From assembly GCA_946480915.1 (NCBI GenBank), contig CAMLLO010000011.1, positions 1-64,000 on the forward strand: a stretch of 64,000 bases of DNA, read 5' to 3'. The stretch's first letter is position 1, and each line of letters starts with the position of its first letter. Position numbers and translations under genes: made by a program. This DNA comes from an uncultured Sphingobacteriaceae bacterium. GTDB taxonomy: Bacteria > Bacteroidota > Bacteroidia > Sphingobacteriales > Sphingobacteriaceae. This document shows positions 45,142 through 53,936 of this stretch, piece by piece. The notes beneath the pieces are model-generated. The model did not search any database. It was not told the DNA's origin and saw only the letters and a program-made list of their open reading frames with translations.

Positions 45142-47036
45142 TGCTTAATAAGGTACTTTTTTGTGGGTTTGTTGCATTTTTACTAATTGGAAGAATAAAC
45201 GCACAGTCCGTAAAAGGGTACGATTTTAAGTTGATCGACAGCAAAATAAAAGGCTGGGTTGATTCCGGATATTATTCAGGTGCTTCGATTCTCGTAGCCC
45301 GGGAAAATAAAGTAATCTACAATAAGTACTTTGGTAATTATAGGCCTCAAACTGTCGCGTACATCGCTTCAGCCGGGAAGTGGCTCGCTGCGGCTACAAT
45401 CGCTGCTGTAGTGGACGAAGGTAAACTATCCTGGGATGATAAAGTAAAACAATGGCTTCCCGAATTTACTGATGTAAAGGGAGAGGCTACGTTAAGACAG
45501 TTACTTTCGCACACTGCAGGCTATCCCGATTATCAGCCGAAAGGCGCCCGTACGGATAACTATCAAACATTAAAAGAATCTGTCGCGGAAATTGTTAAGC
45601 TTGCTGCAGATACATTGCCTGGAACCAGGTTTAAATATGGTGGACTGGCAATGCAGGTTGCCGGCCGAATGGCGGAGCTTGCCACTGGTAAAAATTGGGA
45701 AGTGTTATTTCAAGATAAAATAGCTCGTCCCTTAGGCATGTTCTCAACTCATTTTACTCCGGTAGATGAAACTCCCGGACACAGCCCAATGCTAGGCGGT
45801 GGAGCACGAACCAGCCTTTCCGACTATGCCAGCTTTCTGAAAATGATTATGAATGAGGGCCTCTTTAACGGTAAACGGATCTTGTCTGTTAAAGCACTTA
45901 AAGAGATGCAGTCGGACCAGGTAGGAAGTGCAAGAGTGGGCCCTGGAGAATATGTGGAGAATACCCGGGCAACAAATCGAAAAGATATTTATGGCCTGGG
46001 CCAATGGCGCGAAGAATTAAATGACAAGGGCGAACCAAGTCTGATCGGTAGTCCGGGTTGGGCCGGAGCATATCCCTGGATCGACAAAAAAAACAAGGTC
46101 TACGGATTTTTCCTGGCACGCGTAGCAAGCATGAAAGATGGCTTCAACTCTTTTTATGCAAGTCCGGTTTTGCCTTTACTGTTTAGAGATGCAATAGAAG
46201 ACAGCCGCCACCCCGAAGTTAAACGTGGATACATCGCTGTCGATGGGGGCGGCAGTTTATTTTATGAAGAAAAAGGTAAAGGTGCACCTGTCATTTTTAT
46301 TCATGGTCATTCATTTGATCATTACCAGTGGAATCCGCAGTTTGAGTCTTTATCTGGCAAATTCAGAGTGATACGATACGATGTCAGAGGTTATGGACGA
46401 AGCAGTATGCCGGCAGAATTTTCTAATACCATGCATGCCCGCGATGTTATTCAATTAATGGATGCTTTGAAAATTACCAAAGCTCATATTATCGGACTTT
46501 CCATGGGAGGATTCATAGCAACGGACCTTTTAGCTTTATATCCTGAGCGCTTACTTTCTGTAACCGCGGCCAGCGGAGATGTGTGGGGTGGTTCACCCGG
46601 TCCGTCGGTGCCATGGACCAGTGAAGCGATTAATAAACGTCGCGATGAAATAGGTCTTTACAGGAAAAAGGGAATTCACGAGAATAAATTGGAATGGTGG
46701 CAGGGACTCACCACTCGTAACGGAATAGTTTTAGAAACTATCAGGCGTCCGGTTTGGGATATGATTTATAAGTGGGATGCCTGGCAGCCAACCCATGTAG
46801 AGCCACGCTTTTTATTGGGCACATCGGTAATCGACAAGTTAAAGGAAAGACACACTACTGTCCCGGTATTGGTTTTAACAGGCGATGCCGATAGCGGAAA
46901 AAAAAATAAGTTATTAGAATTGGTGCCCTCTGCTAGGCAGGCTTGGGTAAAAAATGCAGGCCATGTAAGTAATTTGGAAAATCCGGAAGATTTCACCCGG
47001 CAAATTCTGAACTTCCTCAGCAAGACCGGGCAATGA
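45141..47036 (+). CDS. fusion of beta-lactamase-fold hydrolase and alpha/beta hydrolase
   Basis: 631 residues with a signal peptide (cleavage near 'INAQS'). Residues about 25-345 form a class C beta-lactamase/EstB-type domain with S77-A-G-K80 as SxxK, 'LLSHTAGYPDY' and 'FKYGGLAMQVAGR'. Residues about 365-630 form a complete alpha/beta hydrolase: 'PVIFIHGHSFDHYQWNPQF' (oxyanion), 'HIIGLSMGGFIATDL' with nucleophile Ser454, an acid region 'VLVLTGDADSG', and His in 'KNAGHVSNLENP'. Both halves retain catalytic residues. Translational coupling to the permease and the PUL context suggest double deacylation of a glycan or glycoside, but the substrate is unknown. Confidence 0.85.
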   Translation: MLNKVLFCGFVAFLLIGRINAQSVKGYDFKLIDSKIKGWVDSGYYSGASILVARENKVIYNKYFGNYRPQTVAYIASAGKWLAAATIAAVVDEGKLSWDDKVKQWLPEFTDVKGEATLRQLLSHTAGYPDYQPKGARTDNYQTLKESVAEIVKLAADTLPGTRFKYGGLAMQVAGRMAELATGKNWEVLFQDKIARPLGMFSTHFTPVDETPGHSPMLGGGARTSLSDYASFLKMIMNEGLFNGKRILSVKALKEMQSDQVGSARVGPGEYVENTRATNRKDIYGLGQWREELNDKGEPSLIGSPGWAGAYPWIDKKNKVYGFFLARVASMKDGFNSFYASPVLPLLFRDAIEDSRHPEVKRGYIAVDGGGSLFYEEKGKGAPVIFIHGHSFDHYQWNPQFESLSGKFRVIRYDVRGYGRSSMPAEFSNTMHARDVIQLMDALKITKAHIIGLSMGGFIATDLLALYPERLLSVTAASGDVWGGSPGPSVPWTSEAINKRRDEIGLYRKKGIHENKLEWWQGLTTRNGIVLETIRRPVWDMIYKWDAWQPTHVEPRFLLGTSVIDKLKERHTTVPVLVLTGDADSGKKNKLLELVPSARQAWVKNAGHVSNLENPEDFTRQILNFLSKTGQ

Positions 47037-47068
47037 ACGCGATTGTTACATTATTTTTTTAAATTTTA

Positions 47069-47082
47069 CTAAATCGATTTAG
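47069..47082 (+). promoter_or_regulatory. perfect operator palindrome upstream of GH127
   Basis: CTAAATCGATTTAG is an exact palindrome, extended to 16 bp by flanking A and T (47068-47083). A partial -7-like TAAATTGC follows at 47092. The GH127 ATG is about 100 bp downstream. Confidence 0.75.
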
Positions 47083-47183
47083 TATTTTTTCTAAATTGCA
47101 TGTAAATTATTAACCTTAAATATGCTTGCGCTTCCAAGGAAATTTTCTTGAAAGCAGTTTTAGATAATCCAATTGGAACGTTA

Positions 47184-49115
47184 ATGAAAAGAGTGACCTG
47201 TGGCCTGTTTGTATTAATTGCAACTTCGATAGTAGTTAATGCCCAATCGCATTATCCGGGGCAGCATAAAGGTAAGTTCATCATTTCCGATAAATTAGAA
47301 CCAAGAGTCTCCAGTTTTGATCTGGATGAGGTAAAGTTGCTCGACAGCCGGTTTAAGGAAAATATGAAGAGAGAGCAAAAATGGCTTTTATCCATCGGTG
47401 TAAACCAATTGTTGCATAGCTTTAGAACTAATGCGGGAATTTACAGCGGAAACGAAGGCGGTTATTTTACCATGAAGAAGCTTGGCGGCTGGGAATCTCT
47501 GGATTGTGAACTCAGAGGGCATTCTACGGGTCATATCCTTTCGGGATTGGCTTTGATGTATGCTTCAACTGGTGATGAAAAATATAAGATCAAAGCAGAT
47601 AGTCTGGTGACAGGACTCGCCGAAGTTCAAAAAGTATTGAACCAGGACGGGTATTTGAGCGCCTATCCTCAGGAGCTGATAAACCGGAACCTTGAGGGTA
47701 AAAGAGTATGGGCGCCATGGTATACTTTACATAAAATTTATTCTGGCTTAATAGACCAATACCTCTACTGTAATAATAAGCAGGCATTAGAGGTGGTCTC
47801 TAAAATGGGATCATGGGCTTACAATAAATTGAAACCTGTAACTGCTGAACAAAGAGTGCTGATGCTAAGGAATGAGTTTGGTGGTATTAATGAATCGTTT
47901 TATAATCTCTATGCACTTACCGGGAAGCCAGAATACAAGTGGGTGGCAGAGTTTTTCTATCACAACGAGATGTTGGATCCTCTTAAAGAGGGAAAAGATA
48001 TCCTTGAAAAGAAACATGCCAATACCTATATTCCTAAGCTTCTGGGTATGACCCGCCAGTACGAATTGGAAGCCAAAGGCGACGGGGATAAAATTGCTTC
48101 GTTTTTCTGGCAAACCGTTACTGATCACCATTCATTTGTGACAGGAAGTAATAGCGATAAAGAGAAGTTTTTTAAGGCAGATGATCTTTCGAATCATTTA
48201 ACGGGTTATACTGGCGAGTCCTGCAATGTTTACAACATGCTAAAGCTGACACGGCATCTTTATACACATAGTGCCGATATAAAGTACGCCGACTATTATG
48301 AAAAAGCTCTTTTTAATCATATTTTAGGTCAGCAGGATCCGGCCACGGGAATGATTTCGTATTTCCTTCCGATGCTGGCCGGGGCCCACAAAGTTTACAG
48401 CACACCCGACAGTTCCTTCTGGTGCTGTGTGGGCAGCGGGTTCGAAAATCAGGCTAAGTATGGGGAATCTATTTATTACCATACTAATAGTGCTGTTTTT
48501 GTGAATCTTTTTATTCCTTCTGAATTGAACTGGAAGGAAAGAGGATTTAAAATTAAACAGGAAACTCAATTTCCCCGTGCAGGGATTTCAAAATTTACCG
48601 TACTCGCTGCGAATTCAGCTAATACAATATTGAATATTCGATATCCGTCATGGGCAAAAGATGGAGCGATTGTGAAAGTAAATGGAAAAGCTGTCAAAGT
48701 AACTCAATCTGCTGGAACTTATATTACTTTATCGCAGAAATGGAAAAAGGGCGACCTGATAGAGGTTCATTTTCCGATGAGCCTTCAGGCGGTGACAGTT
48801 AGCGATAATCCTAAAAAAGTAGCATTTACTTACGGTCCGATTGTACTGGCCGGCATTATGGGGACAAAGGATTTTATTCAGAAGGCTCCCTATTCTAATC
48901 CGCTCCTTTACAATGACTATTATACCTATAATTATAATGTTCCGACCGACATTATTAAATCTTTAAGCATGGATCTGAAAAGCTTGAATAATGCTATTAG
49001 GCCGGTTAGGGGAGATGAACTCACTTTTAAAACAGTTAAAGAAGGTTTGATACTTAAGCCTTTGTTTGATATACACCGGGAGCGGTATGTTGTTTATTGG
49101 GATTTAAAAAATTAA
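47184..49115 (+). CDS. GH127/GH146-type beta-L-arabinofuranosidase (DUF1680)
   Basis: I start at the ATG at 47184 (MKRVTCGLFVLIATSIVVNAQ, signal peptide) rather than the upstream TTG at 47148. 643 residues. The (alpha/alpha)6 barrel opens 'FDLDEVKLLDSRFKENMKRE'. The catalytic zinc-cysteine site is intact: Glu in 'YTGESCNVYNML' near residue 344 with the neighbouring Cys, and the Cys pair in 'SFWCCVGSGFENQAKYGE' near 413-414. The enzyme uses a cysteine nucleophile to release L-arabinofuranose. It is followed after 1 bp by the lyase-like gene, in one operon. Confidence 0.9.
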   Translation: MKRVTCGLFVLIATSIVVNAQSHYPGQHKGKFIISDKLEPRVSSFDLDEVKLLDSRFKENMKREQKWLLSIGVNQLLHSFRTNAGIYSGNEGGYFTMKKLGGWESLDCELRGHSTGHILSGLALMYASTGDEKYKIKADSLVTGLAEVQKVLNQDGYLSAYPQELINRNLEGKRVWAPWYTLHKIYSGLIDQYLYCNNKQALEVVSKMGSWAYNKLKPVTAEQRVLMLRNEFGGINESFYNLYALTGKPEYKWVAEFFYHNEMLDPLKEGKDILEKKHANTYIPKLLGMTRQYELEAKGDGDKIASFFWQTVTDHHSFVTGSNSDKEKFFKADDLSNHLTGYTGESCNVYNMLKLTRHLYTHSADIKYADYYEKALFNHILGQQDPATGMISYFLPMLAGAHKVYSTPDSSFWCCVGSGFENQAKYGESIYYHTNSAVFVNLFIPSELNWKERGFKIKQETQFPRAGISKFTVLAANSANTILNIRYPSWAKDGAIVKVNGKAVKVTQSAGTYITLSQKWKKGDLIEVHFPMSLQAVTVSDNPKKVAFTYGPIVLAGIMGTKDFIQKAPYSNPLLYNDYYTYNYNVPTDIIKSLSMDLKSLNNAIRPVRGDELTFKTVKEGLILKPLFDIHRERYVVYWDLKN

Positions 49116-49116
49116 T

Positions 49117-51141
49117 ATGAGAACTATAGTTTCGTTTTGTATTGCTCTTGCAATTTGCATCATCACAGGAGTTGTTTCTGCACAATCTTTCGTTCATCCT
49201 GGAATTCTTCATGGCAAAGAAGATTTAGAACGCATGAAAAAAGCTGTCGCTGAAAAGCAGGAACCTATTTACAGCGGGTTTAAAATCTTTGCAGAAAATC
49301 CTGTTTCAAAAAGTACCTATAAAATGCAGGGGCCGATGGAAATGGTGGGTAGAAATCCGACTGTTGGCCAAGGAATTTACGATACAGATGCCAATGCAGC
49401 TCATCAAAATGCAATAATGTGGGCCATAACAGGCGACAAAGCTTATGCTGATAAAGCGATCGAAATAATCAATGCCTGGTCATCCACATTGAAGTCGATA
49501 ACCGGTCGGGATGCAGTGCTGATGGCTGGGTTGGGACCTTTTAAAATGGTAAATGCGGCAGAAATTCTCCGCTACACCAATGCCGGCTGGTCTGATGCAA
49601 ATATCAAACAAACTGAAAAACATTTTAAAGAAGTTATCTATCCGGTAATTAAAGATTTCGCACCCTTTGCCAACGGAAATTGGGATGCCGCAGCGATAAA
49701 AACTGTAATGGCTATAGGAGTTTTCTGTAATGACAGGTTAATATTTGAACGTGCATTAAGGTACTATGTTAACGGTCACGGTAACGGAAGATTAGGCCAT
49801 TACATAATCAATCAGGATGGTCAGATACAGGAAAGCGGTCGAGACCAGGCGCATACGCAATTAGGAATCGGCATGTTGGCTGAGTCTTCAGAGATTGCAT
49901 GGCACCAAGGGCTAAACTTATACGGATACTCTGATAACCTTTTGCTTAAAGGCTTCGAATATGTCGCTAAATTTAATCTGGGTAATGAGGTTCCTTTCGT
50001 TACTACGTTAGATCGCACGGGAAAATACTTTCACCAAACGATAGCAAGACATGATCGCGGTCCGCTTCGCGCAGTTTATGAGCAGGTGTATAACCATTAT
50101 GTAAATCGTATGGGACTGCCTGCCTTTTTCACACAGCAGGCGGCAGAGAAATTACGACCAGAAGGTCCCGGACGCCCCGGTGCTGACCATCCCGGTTACG
50201 GAACATTGTTTTTCACCAGACCAAAGGAAAATTCAGTTTCTAAAGTTGCAAATGTAAAACCTGCCTCGCCTGGTGCTATAATCGCTGACGGTTCAGCAAA
50301 GGAAATAAAGCTGACTTGGGTAGAATCTATCGGTGCTACAAAATACACAGTAAAAAGAGCGACTAAAAGTGGCGGACCGTATAAGATTATTGCTAAAGAC
50401 ATAAATGCAGCGAAGTATACTGACAAAAGCATTAAGTCGGGAAAAGTGTACTATTATACAGTGTCGGCCTCGAATGAAAAGGGCGAGAGTGCTAATGCTT
50501 CAGAAACAGGTGTAAGTGCAGGAACTCCAGGCAGATGGAATCAAGCAAGTATTGGAACAGGCAAACTCTGTGGAAATACCGCCTTTGATGGAAAACAATT
50601 CACTATTGAAGGAGCCGGAATGGGCTTAGATAGCCTTGCAGATCAATTTCATTATACATATCAATCGATTAAAGGTAATGGAAGTATTGTCTTGAGATTT
50701 GTGCCTCAGCCGAGCTCACAGTTCTCCAGCTTCGGAATAACAATGCGTGATGGTCTTTCTGAAAGCTCAGCACATATATCTATTATCATTTATCCGGGTA
50801 AAACCTCCCAAATCGAAGCACCCAACTGGCATTTGCAGTTTATAACACGAGAAACTCCGGGAAGCGCTGCCGTTATTAAAAACAAGGGTCCGTTTTTAGC
50901 TGATCCGGTAGTAACTCATGGTCGCTTAACCGGATATTACTGGTTGAAATTAGAACGCAAAGGGGATACCTTTAACGCGTTTGGGTCAGCTGATGGCCAA
51001 ACCTGGACAGAAGTGGGTAGCGCAAAGGCGACATTTAAGAAAGGTATATATGTTGGAATCGCGGCTTCTTCGGGAATTAAGGATAAGACTACAACGTTGA
51101 TGTTTGATCATGTTCGCCTCAGCAATAAGCAAAAGAACTAA
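49117..51141 (+). CDS. alginate-lyase-fold polysaccharide lyase with FnIII and C-terminal jelly-roll
   Basis: 674 residues with a signal peptide (cleavage near 'VSAQS'). Residues about 25-355 match the alginate lyase superfamily (PF05426; PL5/PL38-like): 'AHQNAIMWAITGDKAYADKA', 'FANGNWDAAAIKTVMAIGVF' and 'QESGRDQAHTQLGIGMLAE', which carries the His expected in the active site. A fibronectin type III domain (about 380-470, 'KLTWVESIGATKYTVKRA') and a DUF1349/laminin-G-like beta domain (about 475-674) follow. It would cleave uronic-acid polymers to unsaturated products, the substrate of the GH88 in this locus. The exact PL family is not certain. Confidence 0.82.
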   Translation: MRTIVSFCIALAICIITGVVSAQSFVHPGILHGKEDLERMKKAVAEKQEPIYSGFKIFAENPVSKSTYKMQGPMEMVGRNPTVGQGIYDTDANAAHQNAIMWAITGDKAYADKAIEIINAWSSTLKSITGRDAVLMAGLGPFKMVNAAEILRYTNAGWSDANIKQTEKHFKEVIYPVIKDFAPFANGNWDAAAIKTVMAIGVFCNDRLIFERALRYYVNGHGNGRLGHYIINQDGQIQESGRDQAHTQLGIGMLAESSEIAWHQGLNLYGYSDNLLLKGFEYVAKFNLGNEVPFVTTLDRTGKYFHQTIARHDRGPLRAVYEQVYNHYVNRMGLPAFFTQQAAEKLRPEGPGRPGADHPGYGTLFFTRPKENSVSKVANVKPASPGAIIADGSAKEIKLTWVESIGATKYTVKRATKSGGPYKIIAKDINAAKYTDKSIKSGKVYYYTVSASNEKGESANASETGVSAGTPGRWNQASIGTGKLCGNTAFDGKQFTIEGAGMGLDSLADQFHYTYQSIKGNGSIVLRFVPQPSSQFSSFGITMRDGLSESSAHISIIIYPGKTSQIEAPNWHLQFITRETPGSAAVIKNKGPFLADPVVTHGRLTGYYWLKLERKGDTFNAFGSADGQTWTEVGSAKATFKKGIYVGIAASSGIKDKTTTLMFDHVRLSNKQKN

Positions 51142-51298
51142 TTATCAATGCCCGGAGGTTTTATTCTTTTGTTTTCCGTAATTATAAGTTGTAATAACCT
51201 GAATAGGTAAGCTCCAGCCCAGCGGCGGTCAGACAAAGAGATAGCACGTTCACCTCTCGTGCCTTTTGTGTCAAGAGCTTAAATTTTTTTGCCTTGCG

Positions 51299-51532
51299 TC
51301 AAGCACGGGCGTGTTCATAGTGTCGACCGCGGGCTGCTTCCACCCATTTGGGGCATCCGCTAAACTTAGTAAAATTCTGTCGTGTAAGCTTAGAATCAGA
51401 AGCTTTCAGTATTTTTTTCTTGCTGGTACCGCCTTTCGTGCGAAGCACGGTTCCATCCGCACCGGGAAGTTTGTAAGCAGAAACACTTCCTATGCTGCAT
51501 GTAAATTCGAAGTCACTTTTTAAGAAAGCCAT
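51299..51532 (-). pseudogene. truncated copy of a conserved Bacteroidota protein
   Basis: The minus-strand frame from the ATG at 51530-51532 reads MAFLKSDFEFTCSIGSVSAY followed by 'KLPGADGTVLRTKGGTSKKK'. As I recall, this is the start of a common Bacteroidota hypothetical family whose members are about 200-280 residues and often occur in several copies. Here only 77 codons remain and the frame ends 'GRHYEHARA', so the C-terminal two thirds are missing. I regard it as a decayed paralogue. Confidence 0.55.
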
Positions 51533-51654
51533 AAGATGTTGCCTTGTAAGGCAAGTATACAGCACCGGGCAAGAATAGGAGTTAAACAATGTTAAGCCAA
51601 AGGTTAAATATTATTAGAGGTTCTATCAGCCACAGATAAAGCACCTTTTATAAG

Positions 51655-51709
51655 AGATACCTTATAGGTACTGAAAGGGTACTTAAAAGGTACTTCAACA
51701 GTGCTTTAA
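51655..51709. repeat. five tandem 11-bp phased repeats upstream of the sigma gene
   Basis: Five degenerate units follow each other without gaps, with consensus AGGTACTTAAA. The core GGTACT recurs at 51667, 51678 and 51689, exactly 11 bp apart, and the outer units carry ATACCT and AGTGCT at the same phase. The spacing is close to one helical turn. Confidence 0.75.
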
Positions 51710-51942
51710 CCCTTCCCCAGTTTATTTGTTGTCTCGTCCTGAATAGCTATAAAAGGGCTAGTCGGTTAATGTATATTTCAGCCGTTCACATTTAGTATAA
51801 GACCCGGAAAAATAAAAAATGATTCTTCTTAAAATATTAAAAGTGTATATTAGACACTTGTAAGCAGAATGTTGCAGATCTAACCGATATAAGCTTTAAA
51901 CCAGTTTAGCTTAGCTGCATTTAATTTCGTCAGTTTAACGAT

Positions 51943-52551
51943 ATGAACGCTCGTGATATTAAAATACTAGAGGATGCTCAATTGATGGTGTTGATTAGTG
52001 AGGGGAATAAACTTGCATTCGATGTAGTTTATGAACGTTACTGGGAAAGCCTTTTGGTATATGTAGTAAGAGTGATTAAAGATAAAGAAGAAGCAGGGGA
52101 CATTTTGCAGGATGTTTTTATTTCTCTCTGGAATCGGAGAGCGGAATTAAGTAAAATAGATTGTCTTTCTGCATACCTATTCACTGCAGTTAGATATAAG
52201 GCTTTAGTATATCTCAAAAAAGCAGCTGGCAAAAGTAAATTGATGACAATCTTACCAGAGTCTTTTTCTGATATGCAAACTTCATCGGAAGAGCTTTATT
52301 ATGCTAAAGAACTTTCTCGGCTTATTGATAAGGAAATTGAAAATTTACCATCTAAGATGAAGCAAGTTTTTATTCTTAGCAGGAGAGAAGAGTTAAGCCA
52401 TAAGGAAATAGCCGAAGTACTTCATATCTCCGATAAGACCGTCAGAAAACAAATTCAAAATGCTTTAAAGGTCTTTCGGTTAAAACTTCAGAAGGAATTT
52501 ATTACAGGATTTTTGATTTTTGTAAAGTTTTTTCTTTGGTTTATTTACTAA
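51943..52551 (+). CDS. FecI-type ECF sigma factor
   Basis: 202 residues. Region 2 'FDVVYERYWESLLVYVVRVI' with 'EAGDILQDVFISLWNRR', and region 4 'QVFILSRREELSHKEIAEVL' with 'SDKTVRKQIQNALK', match the Bacteroidota FecI expansion family. The C-terminus is a hydrophobic tail (FLIFVKFFLWFIY), often seen in this group. It is followed by an anti-sigma FecR and an STN-bearing SusC, the standard trans-envelope signalling trio. Confidence 0.92.
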   Translation: MNARDIKILEDAQLMVLISEGNKLAFDVVYERYWESLLVYVVRVIKDKEEAGDILQDVFISLWNRRAELSKIDCLSAYLFTAVRYKALVYLKKAAGKSKLMTILPESFSDMQTSSEELYYAKELSRLIDKEIENLPSKMKQVFILSRREELSHKEIAEVLHISDKTVRKQIQNALKVFRLKLQKEFITGFLIFVKFFLWFIY

Positions 52552-52785
52552 TCATTGACTTAGATTGTGTTTGTCGGAAATACTTAGCATAGCCTGTAGA
52601 ATCCCGTAGAATTCATTTTTCTTATCGCACCCCGAAAATCCTTGAATTCATTCTCAGAGTAATTTAGCATGATCAATTTTATGCGATTTAGATTCACAAT
52701 AACTAATCAAAATAAATTTAATATTTTTTTATAAAGGCCTACTCCCTATGAGTATCTGGATATACTTGCTTATAATAAACCATTC

Positions 52786-53778
52786 ATGAGAAAAGACGAA
52801 TTAATAAACCTTTTAGATCGCTTTGAAAAAGGGGAATGCTCTTCGGAAGAATTAAGCCAGCTGGAAGCCTGGTTTGACAGAACTTCTGCAAATGAAGAAT
52901 TCAATTGGTCTGAGCAGGAAAAACTTGCATTCAATACGGACCTGAAAAAGCGCATTGATGCAACGATCATGAAAAAAGTAGGCATTTCATCCATTAATTG
53001 GCTAAAAGTGGCTGCTTCTGTTATTTTAATCGCTTCTTTTTCCTTATTGCTTAATACATACCGCACTCAGCTAAGAGATTATTTCGACCCTGTTATTTAT
53101 ACACAAACTATCGTACCTGTAGGGCAAAAAACGAAATTAACCTTAAGTGATGGGTCTGTAATTGTACTGAATGGAGGATCCAGGCTACGGTATCCTGAAA
53201 AGTTTAACCGTGATATAAGAGAAGTTGATTTAATTGACGGAGAGGCTTATTTTGATGTTGCTCATAATAGAGAAAAGCCCTTTATAATCAAAGCAGGTGG
53301 AACTCATACACAAGTTTTAGGCACTGCTTTTAATATTCGCTCTTACGCTGGATTTAAGAATATTGAGATTACAGTAAGTCGTGGAAAAGTTGCAGTAAGT
53401 AAAGAGCTTTCAGGAAATAAACGCAGTAAAGTTGCACCTGTTTTCCTGTTGCCAAATGAGCAGGTATCTATTGATCGGGTTTCGTTGAAGATGGATAAAA
53501 AGAATATTAATGCCAGGGAGATAATAAGTTGGACAGAAGGTAAGTTGATATTTAATAATGAGCTATTAAAGAATGTAGCTTTGGTTCTTCAACATTCCTA
53601 CGGTATTAAAATCAATTATAAAAATAAAGATATCGAAGAAATTAGGTTCACTGCGAGTTTTGACCAGCATGATACGCTTGATGAAATTCTCTATTCAATT
53701 GCTAAAGCCAATAGGCTTAGATATGAAAAACAGGGTAACAATATCTTATTTAGTAAGAAATACGACCTATTCAATTAA
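52786..53778 (+). CDS. FecR-family anti-sigma factor
   Basis: 330 residues. A cytosolic N-terminal segment (about 1-68, 'LINLLDRFEKGECSSEELSQ') binds the sigma factor and one membrane helix follows (about 70-90). The periplasmic FecR domain contains 'TIVPVGQKTKLTLSDGSVIV' and 'VDLIDGEAYFDVAHN'. A DUF4974-like C-terminal domain starts near 250 ('LIFNNELLKNVALVLQHSYG') and contacts the STN domain of the receptor. It releases the sigma factor when the partner SusC is occupied. Confidence 0.93.
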   Translation: MRKDELINLLDRFEKGECSSEELSQLEAWFDRTSANEEFNWSEQEKLAFNTDLKKRIDATIMKKVGISSINWLKVAASVILIASFSLLLNTYRTQLRDYFDPVIYTQTIVPVGQKTKLTLSDGSVIVLNGGSRLRYPEKFNRDIREVDLIDGEAYFDVAHNREKPFIIKAGGTHTQVLGTAFNIRSYAGFKNIEITVSRGKVAVSKELSGNKRSKVAPVFLLPNEQVSIDRVSLKMDKKNINAREIISWTEGKLIFNNELLKNVALVLQHSYGIKINYKNKDIEEIRFTASFDQHDTLDEILYSIAKANRLRYEKQGNNILFSKKYDLFN

Positions 53779-53822
53779 CCCAAACAACCGAATATAAATA
53801 TGAAGTAATTATGATTAAGAAA

Positions 53823-53852
53823 TACCGGTAGGAAAGATTTTCCTAACCGGTA
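53823..53852 (+). promoter_or_regulatory. leader hairpin between fecR and susC
   Basis: TACCGGTAGGAAA (53823-53835) pairs with TTTCCT-A-ACCGGTA (53839-53852): 13 pairs with one bulged A and a 3-nt loop. No T-run follows. A second stem GATCAG/CTGATC (53855-53860 with 53882-53887) lies right behind it. This could be a processing or stabilising structure that raises susC expression over fecR. Confidence 0.5.
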
Positions 53853-53936
53853 AAGATCAGTCTCATAACTCCAATTATCGGCTGATCAGACAGTTTAGAA
53901 ACAAATAACCATTTATTAACCAAACTTATCAAAGGT

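Larger units (their letters stand above)
51142..51942. other. long intergenic region between lyase and sigma gene
   Basis: It holds a gene remnant (51299-51532, minus), a block of 11-bp phased repeats (51655-51709) and a small palindrome AAGTGT...ACACTT (51841-51859). No other gene is seen. Confidence 0.6.

Noticed and set aside
51655..51709. CRISPR-like array
   Set aside because: Units are 11 bp and contiguous, with no spacers and no cas genes.
51896..51909. Operator-like TTAAACCAGTTTAG before the FecI gene
   Set aside because: The central CG is missing and the arms match only at the TAAA/TTTA level; not counted with the six sites.
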